DNA from: Bacteroidia bacterium
GTDB lineage: Bacteria; Bacteroidota; Bacteroidia; SXHM01
Direction of reading: 5' to 3'
Assembly: GCA_022072225.1 (NCBI GenBank)
Contig: JAJVIC010000009.1
Coordinates: forward strand, 279,746-343,745
DNA length: 64,000 nt
The position numbers and the translations under genes were made by a program. The notes beneath the pieces were generated by a model that made no database searches, had not been told where the DNA came from, and saw only the letters and a program-made list of their open reading frames with translations. Position 1 is the first letter of the stretch. Every line of letters begins with the position of its first letter. This document shows positions 7,796-18,028 of this stretch, piece by piece.

Positions 7796-8494
7796 TTGCC
7801 AAAAACTTACCGTCATATTTTTTTTGATCTTGACAGAACCCTTTGGGATTTTGACCGCAACTCGCGCGAAACGCTGGAGGAAATTTTTGTGCATCAAAAA
7901 CTGACAGAAGAGGGTATTCCCTCTTTTGAAATTTTTTATAAAATTTATCACGAAATAAACGCGCATTACTGGGAAAACTACCGACTTGGTAATCTGGATA
8001 AAGAAACCCTGCGCTACATCCGCTTTTACGATACGCTTACTCGTTTTGGCATTGATAACAAAGGATTAGCCATCAGAATCGGTAATGATTATGTTGACCA
8101 CAGTCCCCGCAAAACAAGTTTATTGCCGGGTACTCTAGAAATATTAGAGTACCTGCAAGGGAAATATACGCTTCATATTATTACCAATGGTTTTGAAGAA
8201 GTGCAGCACATAAAAATGCACAGTTCAGGTATTGCGCATTACTTTGAACACATTATTACTTCTGAACGGGCAGGGCATAAAAAGCCAACACCTGAAATTT
8301 TCCGCTATGCCTTAAAACTTGCCGGAGCAAAACGAAATGAAAGCATTATGATTGGCGACCATCTTGAAATTGATTGTGTGGGTGCACGCCAAACCGGAAT
8401 TGATGCGGTTTACTTTAACCCCGGGAAAATTCCGCACGGAGAGAAGATTAAGTATGAGATTACTTCACTGGAGGAGTTGAAAAACTTTTTGTAA
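7796..8494 (+). CDS. yjjG: YjjG-type noncanonical pyrimidine nucleotidase (HAD family)
   Basis: A 232-aa HAD-superfamily hydrolase. Motif I is FFDLDRTLWD with nucleophile Asp11 and Asp13; motif II is ITNGF; the motif III lysine is in the GHKKPTPEIF region; motif IV is MIGDHLEIDCVGARQTG. The long cap domain and the DRTLWDF signature are typical of YjjG, which dephosphorylates noncanonical pyrimidine nucleotides. Translation must start at TTG 7796, directly after the upstream TAA, because motif I begins within ten codons and no other start is available. Confidence 0.82.
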   Translation: MPKTYRHIFFDLDRTLWDFDRNSRETLEEIFVHQKLTEEGIPSFEIFYKIYHEINAHYWENYRLGNLDKETLRYIRFYDTLTRFGIDNKGLAIRIGNDYVDHSPRKTSLLPGTLEILEYLQGKYTLHIITNGFEEVQHIKMHSSGIAHYFEHIITSERAGHKKPTPEIFRYALKLAGAKRNESIMIGDHLEIDCVGARQTGIDAVYFNPGKIPHGEKIKYEITSLEELKNFL

Positions 8495-8502
8495 AAATGG
8501 CC

Positions 8503-8510
8503 TATATTTG
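8503..8510 (+). promoter_or_regulatory. -7 element TATATTTG
   Basis: A perfect TAnnTTTG element 22 bases before the ATG at 8533. The nearest TTG (8477-8479) is 23 bases upstream, a poor -33 spacing. It supports ATG 8533 as the start of the secreted protein, since the frame's earlier ATG (8497) would lie upstream of the transcript. Confidence 0.5.
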
Positions 8511-8532
8511 TCAAGAACCTTTAACCAATACT

Positions 8533-9147
8533 ATGAAAACATTTACTGTTGCATTAACAACACTGTTTCTGCTTTTAAATATTTCTATTATAGCTCAGCC
8601 TACACAAGATAATGATTTTCTTAAAGGCAGCACCTTAATTTCAATGGTTGGTACAAGCACTATTGTTGATGTAGATTACAACAACCAGATTTCTCAAATG
8701 ACATTTACGGTAAAAGAAAATTCAAACGAAAAAGGGTTAGCAGTTGATTTAACAACTGCAGAAGGGAAAAGACCCTTTTATATGAGTAACAATGCGGTGA
8801 AAAATGCTGTCATTATGGATTATCAAAGTGTTGACAGTTTATTGGATGACAGAACCATTGCGTGGGTTAGCCAAAAAGTTTACAAGGAACTTGAAAAGAA
8901 AGGAGAAGCAAAAATTTCAATCAATGGAGGAAATAGTTGGGTAGTGCTAAAAAGAAAGTATTACAACTATGATTTTTCTGTGAAAACTAAAGCAGGAATG
9001 CGAAACGATATAAGTTACATGTATTGCGAAACGGATGATAGTGTTGTTAAATTCTGGATACAAACCGGAGAAAATCCTTTAATTCTGAAAATGGACTTGG
9101 GTTGGGCACTAATGACATTGAAAGAATTTAAAATGGCAGGAGAATAA
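8533..9147 (+). CDS. Secreted protein of unknown function
   Basis: A 204-aa protein starting with a clear signal peptide (MKTFTVALTTLFLLLNISIIAQ, cleavage probably after AQ). The mature part is mixed alpha/beta-like with no motif I recognise; it ends in an IQTGENPLILKMDLGWALMTLKEFK segment. The start at 8533 was preferred over 8497 because of the signal peptide and the -7 element at 8503. Its stop overlaps the start of the following dehydrogenase by one base, so the two are cotranscribed. Confidence 0.7.
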   Translation: MKTFTVALTTLFLLLNISIIAQPTQDNDFLKGSTLISMVGTSTIVDVDYNNQISQMTFTVKENSNEKGLAVDLTTAEGKRPFYMSNNAVKNAVIMDYQSVDSLLDDRTIAWVSQKVYKELEKKGEAKISINGGNSWVVLKRKYYNYDFSVKTKAGMRNDISYMYCETDDSVVKFWIQTGENPLILKMDLGWALMTLKEFKMAGE

Positions 9148-9995
9148 TGCAAAACAAAAACATACTCATTACCGGAGCCACAGCCGGCATAGGTTTAGAA
9201 ACCTCAAGAGCACTGGCTAAACAAGGTGCCAACGTTTACATACACGGGCGCAATAAAGAAAAAGCGCAAAAAGCTGTTGAGGAAGTAATAGCTTCTTCGG
9301 GGAATAAAAACGTTGGTTTTTTTATTGCTGATTTATCCAAACAAAAAGAAGTGCGCAGATTGGCCGATGAGGTAAAAGCAAAACTTGACCGGCTGGATGT
9401 GTTGATTAACAATGCAGGCGCAGCTTTCGAGAAATACGAGCTTACCGAAGATGGTATTGAAATGACATTAGCCAATAATCACCTTAGTTATTTTTTGCTT
9501 ACCAACTTGTTGCTCGATTTACTGAAAAAATCTGCTCCTGCACGCATTGTAAATGTGGCTTCGCACTCGCACTACAGCGGAAAATTCAACTTTGACGACA
9601 TAAATATGCAACGCGGCTACAGCATTATGAAAGCCTACGAGCGTTCTAAACTGGGCAACGTTTTATTTACGCTGGAACTTGCCGAACGACTGAAAGGAAC
9701 AGGAATTACCGTAAATTCCTTGCATCCCGGAGTAGTGAAAACAGGTATTGCCGATAAGCACACCGGAAAATTAGTGCAGTTAGCATGGCGCATTTTTGAA
9801 TGGTATCAGAATGCTATCAGTGTTGAAAAAGGCGCTGAGACCTCCATCTACCTTGCTTCATCACCCGAAGTGGAAGGTGAAACAGGCAAGTATTACGATA
9901 AGTGTAAACACAAATGGCACTCACGCTATTCGCAAACCGAAGGACTGAAAGAAAAGCTTTGGGAAGTAAGCGCAAAGCTCACAGGATTGAGTTGA
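9147..9995 (+). CDS. Short-chain dehydrogenase/reductase (retinol dehydrogenase-like)
   Basis: A 282-aa NAD(P)-dependent oxidoreductase. The cofactor motif is TGATAGIG (residues 7-14), NNAGA lies near residue 88, the catalytic Ser is in the NVASHSHY segment and the active-site pair is in YERSKLGN. HPGVVKTGI follows, as in the retinol dehydrogenase/WW-oxidoreductase-like group common in bacteria. The HGRN after beta-2 favours NADP. The substrate is unknown. The start overlaps the upstream stop by one base. Confidence 0.85.
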   Translation: MQNKNILITGATAGIGLETSRALAKQGANVYIHGRNKEKAQKAVEEVIASSGNKNVGFFIADLSKQKEVRRLADEVKAKLDRLDVLINNAGAAFEKYELTEDGIEMTLANNHLSYFLLTNLLLDLLKKSAPARIVNVASHSHYSGKFNFDDINMQRGYSIMKAYERSKLGNVLFTLELAERLKGTGITVNSLHPGVVKTGIADKHTGKLVQLAWRIFEWYQNAISVEKGAETSIYLASSPEVEGETGKYYDKCKHKWHSRYSQTEGLKEKLWEVSAKLTGLS

Positions 9996-10004
9996 TTAAA
10001 TTCC

Positions 10005-10012
10005 TACTTTTG
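10005..10012 (+). promoter_or_regulatory. -7 element TACTTTTG
   Basis: A perfect TAnnTTTG element 21 bases before the ATG of the diheme cytochrome gene; the -33 region is weak. It supports ATG 10034 rather than the upstream in-frame ATG at 9914, which lies inside the dehydrogenase gene. Confidence 0.5.
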
Positions 10013-10033
10013 ACCGTCCTTTCAAGGTTTCAG

Positions 10034-11116
10034 ATGAAAAAATATTTTGCACTTCTTCTTCTCGTTTCACTTTCATTTATTGTTTACCGCTGCACCAATA
10101 AGAGTAGTTTACCTGTAAATGTTGATCTGGCAGCACCGGTTTTTCAAACCCTTTCGGAGTATCATTTTTTCAAAGGCAACATTGCCGAACTGCTGCCCAA
10201 CGATGGAGTAGTTCCTTACGATTTAAACACGCCACTTTTTTCTGATTATGCCGAGAAGGCAAGGTTTGTATGGATGCCCGCAGGAACCAAAGCAACTTAC
10301 AACGACAGTCTTGCATTTGACTTTCCCGTGGGTACGGTGTTGATTAAGAACTTTTATTACCACAACGATTTTACCGACCACAGCAAGGGCCGCAAAATCA
10401 TGGAAACCCGTTTGCTGGTGCATACCGAGAAAGGGTGGGAGGGAAGACCCTACATCTGGAACGATGAGCAAACCGATGCTACATTAGAAGTTGCTGGTGG
10501 AAGAAAAGATATATCTTGGATTCACAGTGATGGGCAAAAACGCGAACTGAATTATGTTGTACCCAACAAAAACCAATGTAAAGGATGTCACGAATTTGGT
10601 GGAAAAATGACACCCATAGGACCCAAAGCAAAAAACCTGAACAAAGATTATAACTATAGTGATAAAACCGAAAATCAGCTTTTACATTGGGCTTCGGCAG
10701 GCTACCTTGATTTTAATGGAGCGCCTGAAAAGGAAGCCCGTCTTGCTGTCTGGAATGATGAGAAAACAGGAACACTTGACCAACGCGCCCGTGCCTGGTT
10801 AGATATCAATTGTGCGCATTGCCATAATGCAAAAGGTCCCGCAAACACCTCCGGATTATTTTTAGAGTCGGAGCAATCAAATTTGACAGCAGTTGGTTTT
10901 TGCAAGACTCCGGTTGCAGCCGGCAGAGGTGCAGGCGAGTTTAAGTACGATATTGTTCCGGGCAAACCCAATGAATCCATTCTTATTTACCGTGTTGCCA
11001 GTACTGAGCCCGATGTAATGATGCCTGAACTTGGTCGAAAAATGGTACACCACGAAGGCCTTAACTTATTGCGTGAGTGGGTTGCCGCAATGGATACAAC
11101 TAATACCTGTCACTAA
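10034..11116 (+). CDS. Diheme c-type cytochrome, SO2930-like family
   Basis: A 360-aa exported cytochrome with two covalent heme sites, CKGCH (residues 182-186) and CAHCH (260-264). NTPLFSDYAEKARFVWMPAGT and NYVVPNKNQC match what I remember of the SO2930-type family. The N-terminus is a signal sequence ending near Cys20; the preceding residues (FIVYR) are a poor lipobox, so lipidation is uncertain. It lies 16 bases before a PQQ-type sugar dehydrogenase and may accept its electrons; that pairing is inference from gene order. Confidence 0.85.
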   Translation: MKKYFALLLLVSLSFIVYRCTNKSSLPVNVDLAAPVFQTLSEYHFFKGNIAELLPNDGVVPYDLNTPLFSDYAEKARFVWMPAGTKATYNDSLAFDFPVGTVLIKNFYYHNDFTDHSKGRKIMETRLLVHTEKGWEGRPYIWNDEQTDATLEVAGGRKDISWIHSDGQKRELNYVVPNKNQCKGCHEFGGKMTPIGPKAKNLNKDYNYSDKTENQLLHWASAGYLDFNGAPEKEARLAVWNDEKTGTLDQRARAWLDINCAHCHNAKGPANTSGLFLESEQSNLTAVGFCKTPVAAGRGAGEFKYDIVPGKPNESILIYRVASTEPDVMMPELGRKMVHHEGLNLLREWVAAMDTTNTCH

Positions 11117-11132
11117 AACTCTAAAATAAATT

Positions 11133-12800
11133 ATGCAAAAACTATTCTACGCTATCATTTTCCTTGTGCTGTACAACAACGTGCAGGCACAAACACCTCC
11201 TTCTTTGACTATTACCCAATTTGCCACAGGCTTTTCAATTCCGGTAGGAATTGAGCATTGTGGTGACAGTCGCTTGTTCATTGTTCAACAGCGTGGATTG
11301 ATAAAAATTTTAAACGCAAACGGGACCACTAACAGTGCGGCATTTTTGGATATTTCTTCATTGGTAAATCAAACAGGGAATGAGCGCGGATTGCTTGGGT
11401 TAGCATTTCACCCCGATTATGCAACTAATGGTTATTTTTATGTGAATTATACCCGCAGCAGCGATGGAGCAACACGTGTTTCGCGCTTTTCGGTAAACCC
11501 CAGTGACCCGAATGATGCGTTGGAAAACAGCGAAGTAAATCTGCTCACTATTTCACAACCTTACAGCAACCACAATGGTGGCCAAATCCGTTTTGGACCT
11601 GATGGTTATTTATATATTGGAATGGGCGATGGAGGCAGTGCTGATGATCCACAGGGAAACGGACAAAGCACAATGACATTGCTTGGCAAAATGTTGCGTA
11701 TTGATGTTGACAACGGAAATCCCTATGCAATTCCTGCAAGTAATCCTTTTAACGGTTCGTTAAGTGTAGAAAACGAAATATGGGCAATTGGAATGCGTAA
11801 TCCCTGGCGTTTTAATTTTGACCGTTGCACAGGCGATTTATGGATTGGTGATGTAGGACAGGATTATTATGAAGAAGTGGATTTTCAGCCGGCATCAAGC
11901 ACTGGCGGTGAAAATTACGGATGGAGATGCAGAGAAGGATTACATGCCTGTCCTACCTGTAACACCAGCGGTTGTGCAACCACCGGGTTTACTGATCCCA
12001 TTTATGAATATCAACATACCAACCCCAATGGTTGCTCAATAACAGGAGGATATGTTTATCGTGGTGGAATATATGGCGCTATGTATGGCTGGTATTTATT
12101 TACAGACTACTGTAGCGGACGCCTTTGGGGCAGTTATCCTAACGGCAGCGGAGGGTTTACTACCAGTATTTTAACTACTAATACTACCATAACCAATAAC
12201 CTTTCAACTTTTGGAGAAGACTACCGTGGTGAACTTTATTTGGCAGGACAGAGTAATGGAAGAATATATAAAATCAGTGTTGGTACCTGTTTGCCAACTG
12301 CCGCTATCTGCGGTGGCGATATTGAAATTTGTCAAGGCGAAACAGCTGACCTTACTGCTATTTTTGGTGAAGGCAATACCTACCAGTGGCAGGTTAATGA
12401 TACAGATATATTAAATGCAACCTCCAGCACCTATTCAACTACACAGCCCGGAACATACACCGTGGTGGTTACCAACGGAAACAACTGCTCAGCCGAATCA
12501 AATTCAGTAGTAGTGAGCCTTTGCACATCAGTTGATGCAGAATCTGTGGGCAAATTGAACCTGTATCCTAACCCTGCTGAAAATATACTGAACATTGAGT
12601 TTTATCTTCCTGCAAAGGCAGATGTTGCCATACGTTTTTTCAATACTGCAGGACAACTGGTGAAGACAGAAAGTAAAATTTTTGAAAGCGGAGTAAACAA
12701 AGTGCAGACTGATATTGCCGCGCTTACAAATGGTGTGTATGTTGCCGAAATAAAAAGCGAATACGGTAAAACACAAAAACGTTTTGTAGTTAGCCGATGA
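11133..12800 (+). CDS. PQQ-dependent sugar dehydrogenase with T9SS type A sorting domain
   Basis: A 555-aa protein with a signal peptide (cleavage near AQ, residue 20) and a glucose/sorbosone dehydrogenase beta-propeller. His147 in [19 protein letters not shown] corresponds to the catalytic His of soluble glucose dehydrogenases; GENYGW and ITGGYVYRG are also typical. An Ig-like segment (about 390-460) precedes a C-terminal sorting domain ([12 protein letters not shown] to FVVSR) that directs type IX secretion. Cys-rich CPTCNTSGC near residue 275 may form disulphides. It would oxidise a sugar or aldose at the cell surface, with the upstream cytochrome as a plausible acceptor. Confidence 0.85.
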   Translation: MQKLFYAIIFLVLYNNVQAQTPPSLTITQFATGFSIPVGIEHCGDSRLFIVQQRGLIKILNANGTTNSAAFLDISSLVNQTGNERGLLGLAFHPDYATNGYFYVNYTRSSDGATRVSRFSVNPSDPNDALENSEVNLLTISQPYSNHNGGQIRFGPDGYLYIGMGDGGSADDPQGNGQSTMTLLGKMLRIDVDNGNPYAIPASNPFNGSLSVENEIWAIGMRNPWRFNFDRCTGDLWIGDVGQDYYEEVDFQPASSTGGENYGWRCREGLHACPTCNTSGCATTGFTDPIYEYQHTNPNGCSITGGYVYRGGIYGAMYGWYLFTDYCSGRLWGSYPNGSGGFTTSILTTNTTITNNLSTFGEDYRGELYLAGQSNGRIYKISVGTCLPTAAICGGDIEICQGETADLTAIFGEGNTYQWQVNDTDILNATSSTYSTTQPGTYTVVVTNGNNCSAESNSVVVSLCTSVDAESVGKLNLYPNPAENILNIEFYLPAKADVAIRFFNTAGQLVKTESKIFESGVNKVQTDIAALTNGVYVAEIKSEYGKTQKRFVVSR

Positions 12801-14386
12801 GGAAATCAGTTTTTCTGTTTCTTGTTTTTTTATGTGCGCAGTTTTCATTTGCGCAGCAACAGTTTACGGTTGACATAGAAGAAATCACTATTCCCAATTT
12901 ACCTGCGCTGCACTCGGGAGCACATGCCGAGTTGGATAATAAGTGGATTTTTATTGGCGGACGCACCAATGGTCTTCATGGTTTTCAAACGGCCAACTCA
13001 TTTCCTTTTTATGGAATAAACAATACCATTTATGTTATAGATTTTGAAACCATGTATGTTTTTTCATACTCCTGCGACTCGCTCAGTGAGGATGTGCGCG
13101 AAGCAATTACCTCGAGCAACATGCAGTTTTATCAGGACAGCAACACACTGTATATGCAGGGCGGATATGGCTGGAAAGAAGCAGCACAGGAGTTTGTTAC
13201 ATTTCCTACTTTAACAGCAATTGACTTGCCCGGATTAGTGGATGCCGTGATGAACGGAACAAGCATCACTTCGTTTTTTCGTATGATTACCGATGAACAA
13301 TTTGCGATAACCGGTGCGCATTTGCAGAAGTTGAACAATCAGTTTCATATTGTGTTTGGCCATAGGTTTGACGGTACTTACAGCCATAATCAAATGGGCA
13401 ATTTTTTCACGCAGACCTACAGCAATTCTATTCGCTCGTTTACTATCAATGATGACGGGACAACTCTTTCGGTTTCCAATTTCACGGAACAAACCGACAC
13501 TAATAATTTTCATCGAAGAGACTACAATTTAGTGCCGCAGATTTTTCCAAACAGAGAAGAAGGGTTCACTGCTTTTTCGGGCGTTTTTCAGAAAGGGATT
13601 GATATTCCTTACTTCACTACCATTGATATAAACAGCGGTGGTGCTACGCATGTCCCGGGCTTTAATCAGAATTTGAGTCAGTATCACAGCGCAGTAGTTC
13701 CGCTGTATGATTACAACGGAAATACCATGCACAGCTTATTTTTTGGCGGCATGAGTATGTATAAGTTAGACACTGTTACCAGTGAACTTGTAACCGATTC
13801 GTTGGTGCCTTTTGTAAACACTATCAGTAAGGTAACACGCACGGCAGAAAATACGCTTATGGAATTTCAACTGCCCGTTACCATGCCGGCACTGCTGGGT
13901 TCCAATGCACATTTTATTGCGCTCGACAGCATTGCAAAATATGGTAACGGTGTAATTAAACTCAATTCTATAACAGGTCGCACACTAATAGGACACATAG
14001 TTGGGGGTATTGAAAGTCCTGAAGATAACATCAGCGAAACTGATCCAACTGTGAGCATTGCCACTTCTCGTGTTTTTGAAGTGTATATTGAAACTGAGCC
14101 CGATGCTGTGCAGGAAATTCTGGTAAAAGAACCTGTGCAACTTGTGGTGTATCCTAACCCGGCAAATGATTTTATTACCGTTGAAATTAATGCAGCAGAA
14201 AAAGAAAACGTGGAGGTGATATTGTTGAACTCACATGGAATTGTGATGGAGAAATATTTTTCTCAAAAATCATTTTCGGGCAGTAAAAAGCTGAATAAAA
14301 ATATTGCTTCTTTGCCGGCAGGGCTTTATTATGTGGCCTTGCAGACTGATAAGTTCAGCAGAGTGCAGCGATTGATTGTAAAATAG
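12797..14386 (+). CDS. T9SS type A secreted protein, kelch/galactose oxidase-like repeats possible
   Basis: A 529-aa secreted protein. The signal peptide ends near FAQ (residue 19). The body has beta-propeller-like segments such as [33 protein letters not shown] and [15 protein letters not shown], suggestive of kelch repeats but not decisive. The C-terminus ([14 protein letters not shown] to RLIVK) is a type A sorting domain. The ATG overlaps the stop of the sugar dehydrogenase by 4 bases, so the two are coupled and may work together outside the cell. Its activity is unknown. Confidence 0.75.
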   Translation: MRKSVFLFLVFLCAQFSFAQQQFTVDIEEITIPNLPALHSGAHAELDNKWIFIGGRTNGLHGFQTANSFPFYGINNTIYVIDFETMYVFSYSCDSLSEDVREAITSSNMQFYQDSNTLYMQGGYGWKEAAQEFVTFPTLTAIDLPGLVDAVMNGTSITSFFRMITDEQFAITGAHLQKLNNQFHIVFGHRFDGTYSHNQMGNFFTQTYSNSIRSFTINDDGTTLSVSNFTEQTDTNNFHRRDYNLVPQIFPNREEGFTAFSGVFQKGIDIPYFTTIDINSGGATHVPGFNQNLSQYHSAVVPLYDYNGNTMHSLFFGGMSMYKLDTVTSELVTDSLVPFVNTISKVTRTAENTLMEFQLPVTMPALLGSNAHFIALDSIAKYGNGVIKLNSITGRTLIGHIVGGIESPEDNISETDPTVSIATSRVFEVYIETEPDAVQEILVKEPVQLVVYPNPANDFITVEINAAEKENVEVILLNSHGIVMEKYFSQKSFSGSKKLNKNIASLPAGLYYVALQTDKFSRVQRLIVK

Positions 14387-14419
14387 ATAATATTTTACCA
14401 TTCCCCGAAATAAAGCGTT

Positions 14420-15661
14420 ATGCGCAGCATAATTGAACGGTATTTAGAAATCTCTCCCGAAGTTAAGTTTCTCATACTTTCCGAACTTTTTCTTCATATT
14501 ATCAATGCGGCATTTTTTCTTATTCTGCTTATCTACATGGATAAAATGGATTATCCCGACCATGAAGCCGCAGGTTTTATTTCGTATCGCTTTCTTGGTG
14601 TAATTGCATTCGCACTGCCGCTTGGGCTTTATATTAAAGGCCGCAAACTTCGTCCGCTTATTCTGGCTTCGGGAATAGCGGTTCCTGTTTTTTCAATCAT
14701 GATTGTTTATGCAATACAGTTTCATTACAACGTATTACTTCATGCTTCACTCTTTTTCTGGGGAGTTGCATTTAACCTGATTACAGTCAGTTCGCTTCCA
14801 TTTATTTTGCGCAATGCTAAGCAGGAAACGCTGAGCGAAGCTATTTCCCTGAGTTATGCCACAGGCAGTGTTGGAACAATCATTGCAGGAGCAATCATTT
14901 TTGCACTTTCTAATTTTGCCCCTGCATTATTTGATGAAAAATTAATTCTCAACATCATTTCATTCGCTGGCTTTATCGCATTCTTTTTTGCTATGAAAAT
15001 CAGTAAAACAGAAAACATTCCTGTTATTACTTCCCGCAGAACCGATCTCACCGATTTTGACTGGGTGTTGATAATTAAAGCCCTGATACCAACCCTTATA
15101 ATTGCTACGGGTGCAGGATTAACAATACCTTTCATTAGCCTTTTCTTTTACAAAATACATGGATTGGATTATAACCGTTTCTCTGTCATCGGTTCGCTTT
15201 CCGGAATTTTTGTTTTCATCGGAGCCGTTGCAGTTCCCCATGTAAAGCGCAAATGGGGCTATAACTATGCAATTACTTTGTCTCAGTCACTTGCAGTAAT
15301 TTCTTTGATTTTGCTTGCTTCAACCGAATGGTATAAAGAGTGGATTTTTGCTATGCCGCTTGCAGTTTTGTTTTACGTTATGCGAACTCCTTTAATGAAT
15401 ATGGCAGCTCCCATGACTTCTGAACTGGTTATGAATTATGTTGGTCAGCGTAACCGCGAGATCGTGAGCGCTATGACAACTGCTATTTGGTCGGGAAGCT
15501 GGTTTATAAGTTCGCGTATTTTTAAAGTATTGCGTGAAATGGATTTCTCATATTCCGGTGTTTTTCTTATTACGGCAACATTGTATGCCTGTGGAGTAAT
15601 TTGGTATCACTTTCTGATACAGGATTATAAACGGATACGATTCAAAACGGAAAGTATCTGA
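14420..15661 (+). CDS. MFS-type transporter
   Basis: A 413-aa integral membrane protein with about 12 hydrophobic segments, starting at residues 16-36 and ending near residues 378-400. The central cytoplasmic loop (MKISKTENIPVITSRRTDLTDFD) divides two six-helix halves, as in the major facilitator superfamily. GLYIKGRKLRPL between helices 2 and 3 resembles the basic MFS loop motif. The substrate cannot be predicted. It lies 33 bases after the T9SS operon and ends at a strong bidirectional terminator. Confidence 0.8.
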   Translation: MRSIIERYLEISPEVKFLILSELFLHIINAAFFLILLIYMDKMDYPDHEAAGFISYRFLGVIAFALPLGLYIKGRKLRPLILASGIAVPVFSIMIVYAIQFHYNVLLHASLFFWGVAFNLITVSSLPFILRNAKQETLSEAISLSYATGSVGTIIAGAIIFALSNFAPALFDEKLILNIISFAGFIAFFFAMKISKTENIPVITSRRTDLTDFDWVLIIKALIPTLIIATGAGLTIPFISLFFYKIHGLDYNRFSVIGSLSGIFVFIGAVAVPHVKRKWGYNYAITLSQSLAVISLILLASTEWYKEWIFAMPLAVLFYVMRTPLMNMAAPMTSELVMNYVGQRNREIVSAMTTAIWSGSWFISSRIFKVLREMDFSYSGVFLITATLYACGVIWYHFLIQDYKRIRFKTESI

Positions 15662-15698
15662 AACAAAAAGGGACGCATTTTTGCGTCCCTTTTTGTTT
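15661..15698. terminator. Bidirectional terminator between MFS gene and recQ
   Basis: A perfect 17-bp stem (15661-15677 with 15682-15698) and a TTTT loop, with A-rich and T-rich flanks. It serves the MFS gene (plus) and recQ (minus). The MFS stop codon overlaps its first base. Confidence 0.9.
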
Positions 15699-15714
15699 TA
15701 CAAATTCACACCCG

Positions 15715-17916
15715 TTAGTTACCAAAATCAGATAAGAATTTAATTCTCATAAGCCTTACCTCTTCTTCAGTGTAATCATCTTCGCCAAGTTCTCTCAATG
15801 CCTCACCAACTGAATCCGACTCCGACTCTTTGAAATAGTCAAGCACCTCGCGCTGCTTTTCTTCATCAATGTGTTCTCTTATGTAATAAGTAATATCCAC
15901 TTTTGTACCTGAAGAAACTATGCGTTCAATTTCATCGAGCAGTTCACTGAAACTTAGTTGTTTGCTTTTTGCAATACTTTCGAGCGGAAGTTTGCGGTCA
16001 ATATTCTGGATAATGTAAACTTTCAGTCCCGATTTATTTACAACCGATTTTACTACCATATCCATCGGCCGCTCAATTTCGTTTTCTTCTACATATCGGG
16101 CAATAAGTTCAATAAATGGTTTTCCGAATTTTTGCGCCTTACCGGCACCTACACCTGCAATTTTTGAAAGTTCGTCAATTGTAATTGGGTAATTGATTGA
16201 CATTTCCTCCAAAGATGTTTCCTGAAAAATAACGTAGGGTGGCAATTTTGCTTTCTTCGCTTCTTTAACAACCAGATCTTTTAACATCTTGTAAAGTGCT
16301 TCATCTCCACCTCCGCCTTTTTGTGCGCCAGCTACTATATCGTCATCTGAATCTTCACCATCGCCATCATAGTCATGGTCTTTGGTAAGCATAATAGAGT
16401 AAGGCTTTTTAAGAAATTTCTTTCCTTCGTCACTTACTCGAAGCAAGCCGTAACTTTCAATATCTTTAATCAGAAAGCGATGAATAAGTGATTGACGTAT
16501 TACTGCATTCCAGTATTTTTCGTCTTCCTCGCTTCCTTCGCCAAACACTTCCAGCTGATCATGTTTATATGATTTTACGGCTGAATTTTCAAGTCCTGTT
16601 AAAACGTGTACAATATGTTTTGCTTTGAATTTTTCTTTTACGGCAATTACTGTTTCAAGCAACAATTCAATTGCTTCTTTACCTTCAAATTTTTCACGCG
16701 GGTTGTTGCAATTATCGCAATTGTTGCAATTATCTTCTTTGTATTCTTCACCGAAATAGTGTAAAAGTTGTTTCCTGCGGCAAACCGATGATTCAGCGTA
16801 GGAAACAGTTTCCAGCAATAGTTGTTTTCCTATTTCCTGTTCCGAAATAGGTTTGCCCTTCATGAATTTTTCGAGTTTAACAATATCATCGTAATGATAA
16901 AATGCTACGCAGTTTCCTTCGCCTCCATCCCGACCGCCACGGCCTGTTTCCTGATAATATCCTTCTAAACTTTTAGGAATATCATGGTGAATAACATAGC
17001 GTACATCCGGTTTGTCAATTCCCATTCCAAATGCAATTGTTGCAACTATCACATCAATATCTTCCATAAGAAACATATCTTGTGTTTTTGCTCTTACAGG
17101 AGCCTCTAACCCGGCATGGTAAGGCAGCGCACGGATGCCGTTTACTTTCAGCGTTTCCGCAATTTCTTCCACTTTTTTACGGCTCAGACAATATACAATT
17201 CCTGATTTGCCCGGATGTTTTTTAATGTATTTGATGATGTCTTTTATAACATCATTATTCTTAGCGCGTACTTCGTAATAAAGATTAGGACGGTTGAATG
17301 ATGCCTTGAATAGTTTGGCATCCATCATGTCTAAGTTCTTTTGAATGTCTTGCTGTACTTTTTCAGTTGCTGTTGCAGTTAAAGCAATAATGGGCACTTT
17401 GCCTATGGCTTCAATAATAGGGCGCAGTCTGCGATACTCCGGGCGGAAATCATGTCCCCATTCTGAAATACAGTGTGCCTCATCAATAGCTACAAACGAT
17501 ACATTTATTTTTTTAAGGAATTCAACATTTTCTTCCTTTGTAAGCGACTCGGGAGCCACATACAGCATTTTGGTTCTTCCTGCGGTTACATCTTCTTTTA
17601 CTTTGGTAATCTCTGCTTTGTTAAGCGATGAGTTAAGAAAGTGTGCTATACCTACTTCCGAACCATAGTTTCGGATAGCATCTACCTGATTTTTCATCAG
17701 TGCAATAAGGGGAGATATGATAATGGCAGTCCCGGGACTTATAAGTGCAGGAAGTTGGTAGCACATAGACTTTCCGCCTCCGGTTGGCATAATCACAAAG
17801 GAATCTTTACCTGCAAGCACGTTATTAATAATGGCTTCCTGATCACCCTTAAATTTCTTGTATCCGAAATACTTCTCAAGATAATCTGTCAACGGCACTT
17901 CTAATTCAACATTCAT
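15715..17916 (-). CDS. recQ: ATP-dependent DNA helicase RecQ
   Basis: RecQ is a 3'-5' helicase acting in recombination and stalled-fork repair. The 733-aa product has Walker A MPTGGGKS (residues 43-50), DEAH (145-148), the helicase C motif ETGRGGRDG (323-331) and the zinc site formed by Cys379, Cys397, Cys400 and Cys403. A winged-helix RQC region follows, then an acidic, glycine-rich linker (about 511-540) and an HRDC domain (about 541-615). The C-terminal 115 residues form an extra acidic extension. The gene is longer than E. coli RecQ (about 610 aa), as in many Bacteroidota. Confidence 0.95.
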   Translation of the reverse strand: MNVELEVPLTDYLEKYFGYKKFKGDQEAIINNVLAGKDSFVIMPTGGGKSMCYQLPALISPGTAIIISPLIALMKNQVDAIRNYGSEVGIAHFLNSSLNKAEITKVKEDVTAGRTKMLYVAPESLTKEENVEFLKKINVSFVAIDEAHCISEWGHDFRPEYRRLRPIIEAIGKVPIIALTATATEKVQQDIQKNLDMMDAKLFKASFNRPNLYYEVRAKNNDVIKDIIKYIKKHPGKSGIVYCLSRKKVEEIAETLKVNGIRALPYHAGLEAPVRAKTQDMFLMEDIDVIVATIAFGMGIDKPDVRYVIHHDIPKSLEGYYQETGRGGRDGGEGNCVAFYHYDDIVKLEKFMKGKPISEQEIGKQLLLETVSYAESSVCRRKQLLHYFGEEYKEDNCNNCDNCNNPREKFEGKEAIELLLETVIAVKEKFKAKHIVHVLTGLENSAVKSYKHDQLEVFGEGSEEDEKYWNAVIRQSLIHRFLIKDIESYGLLRVSDEGKKFLKKPYSIMLTKDHDYDGDGEDSDDDIVAGAQKGGGGDEALYKMLKDLVVKEAKKAKLPPYVIFQETSLEEMSINYPITIDELSKIAGVGAGKAQKFGKPFIELIARYVEENEIERPMDMVVKSVVNKSGLKVYIIQNIDRKLPLESIAKSKQLSFSELLDEIERIVSSGTKVDITYYIREHIDEEKQREVLDYFKESESDSVGEALRELGEDDYTEEEVRLMRIKFLSDFGN

Positions 17917-18028
17917 TTCTTTATTGTTTATTAAATACTTTTGTTCAAATTTGATTTTTCCAAATGCTAATATAACGCTTTTGCCAAAATTACATTCTTT
18001 TCATTCAAACATTTTTTAAAAATTCTAC

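Noticed and set aside
9914-10033. Upstream extension of the diheme cytochrome frame
   Set aside because: It lies inside the dehydrogenase gene and upstream of the -7 element, and it would hide the signal peptide.
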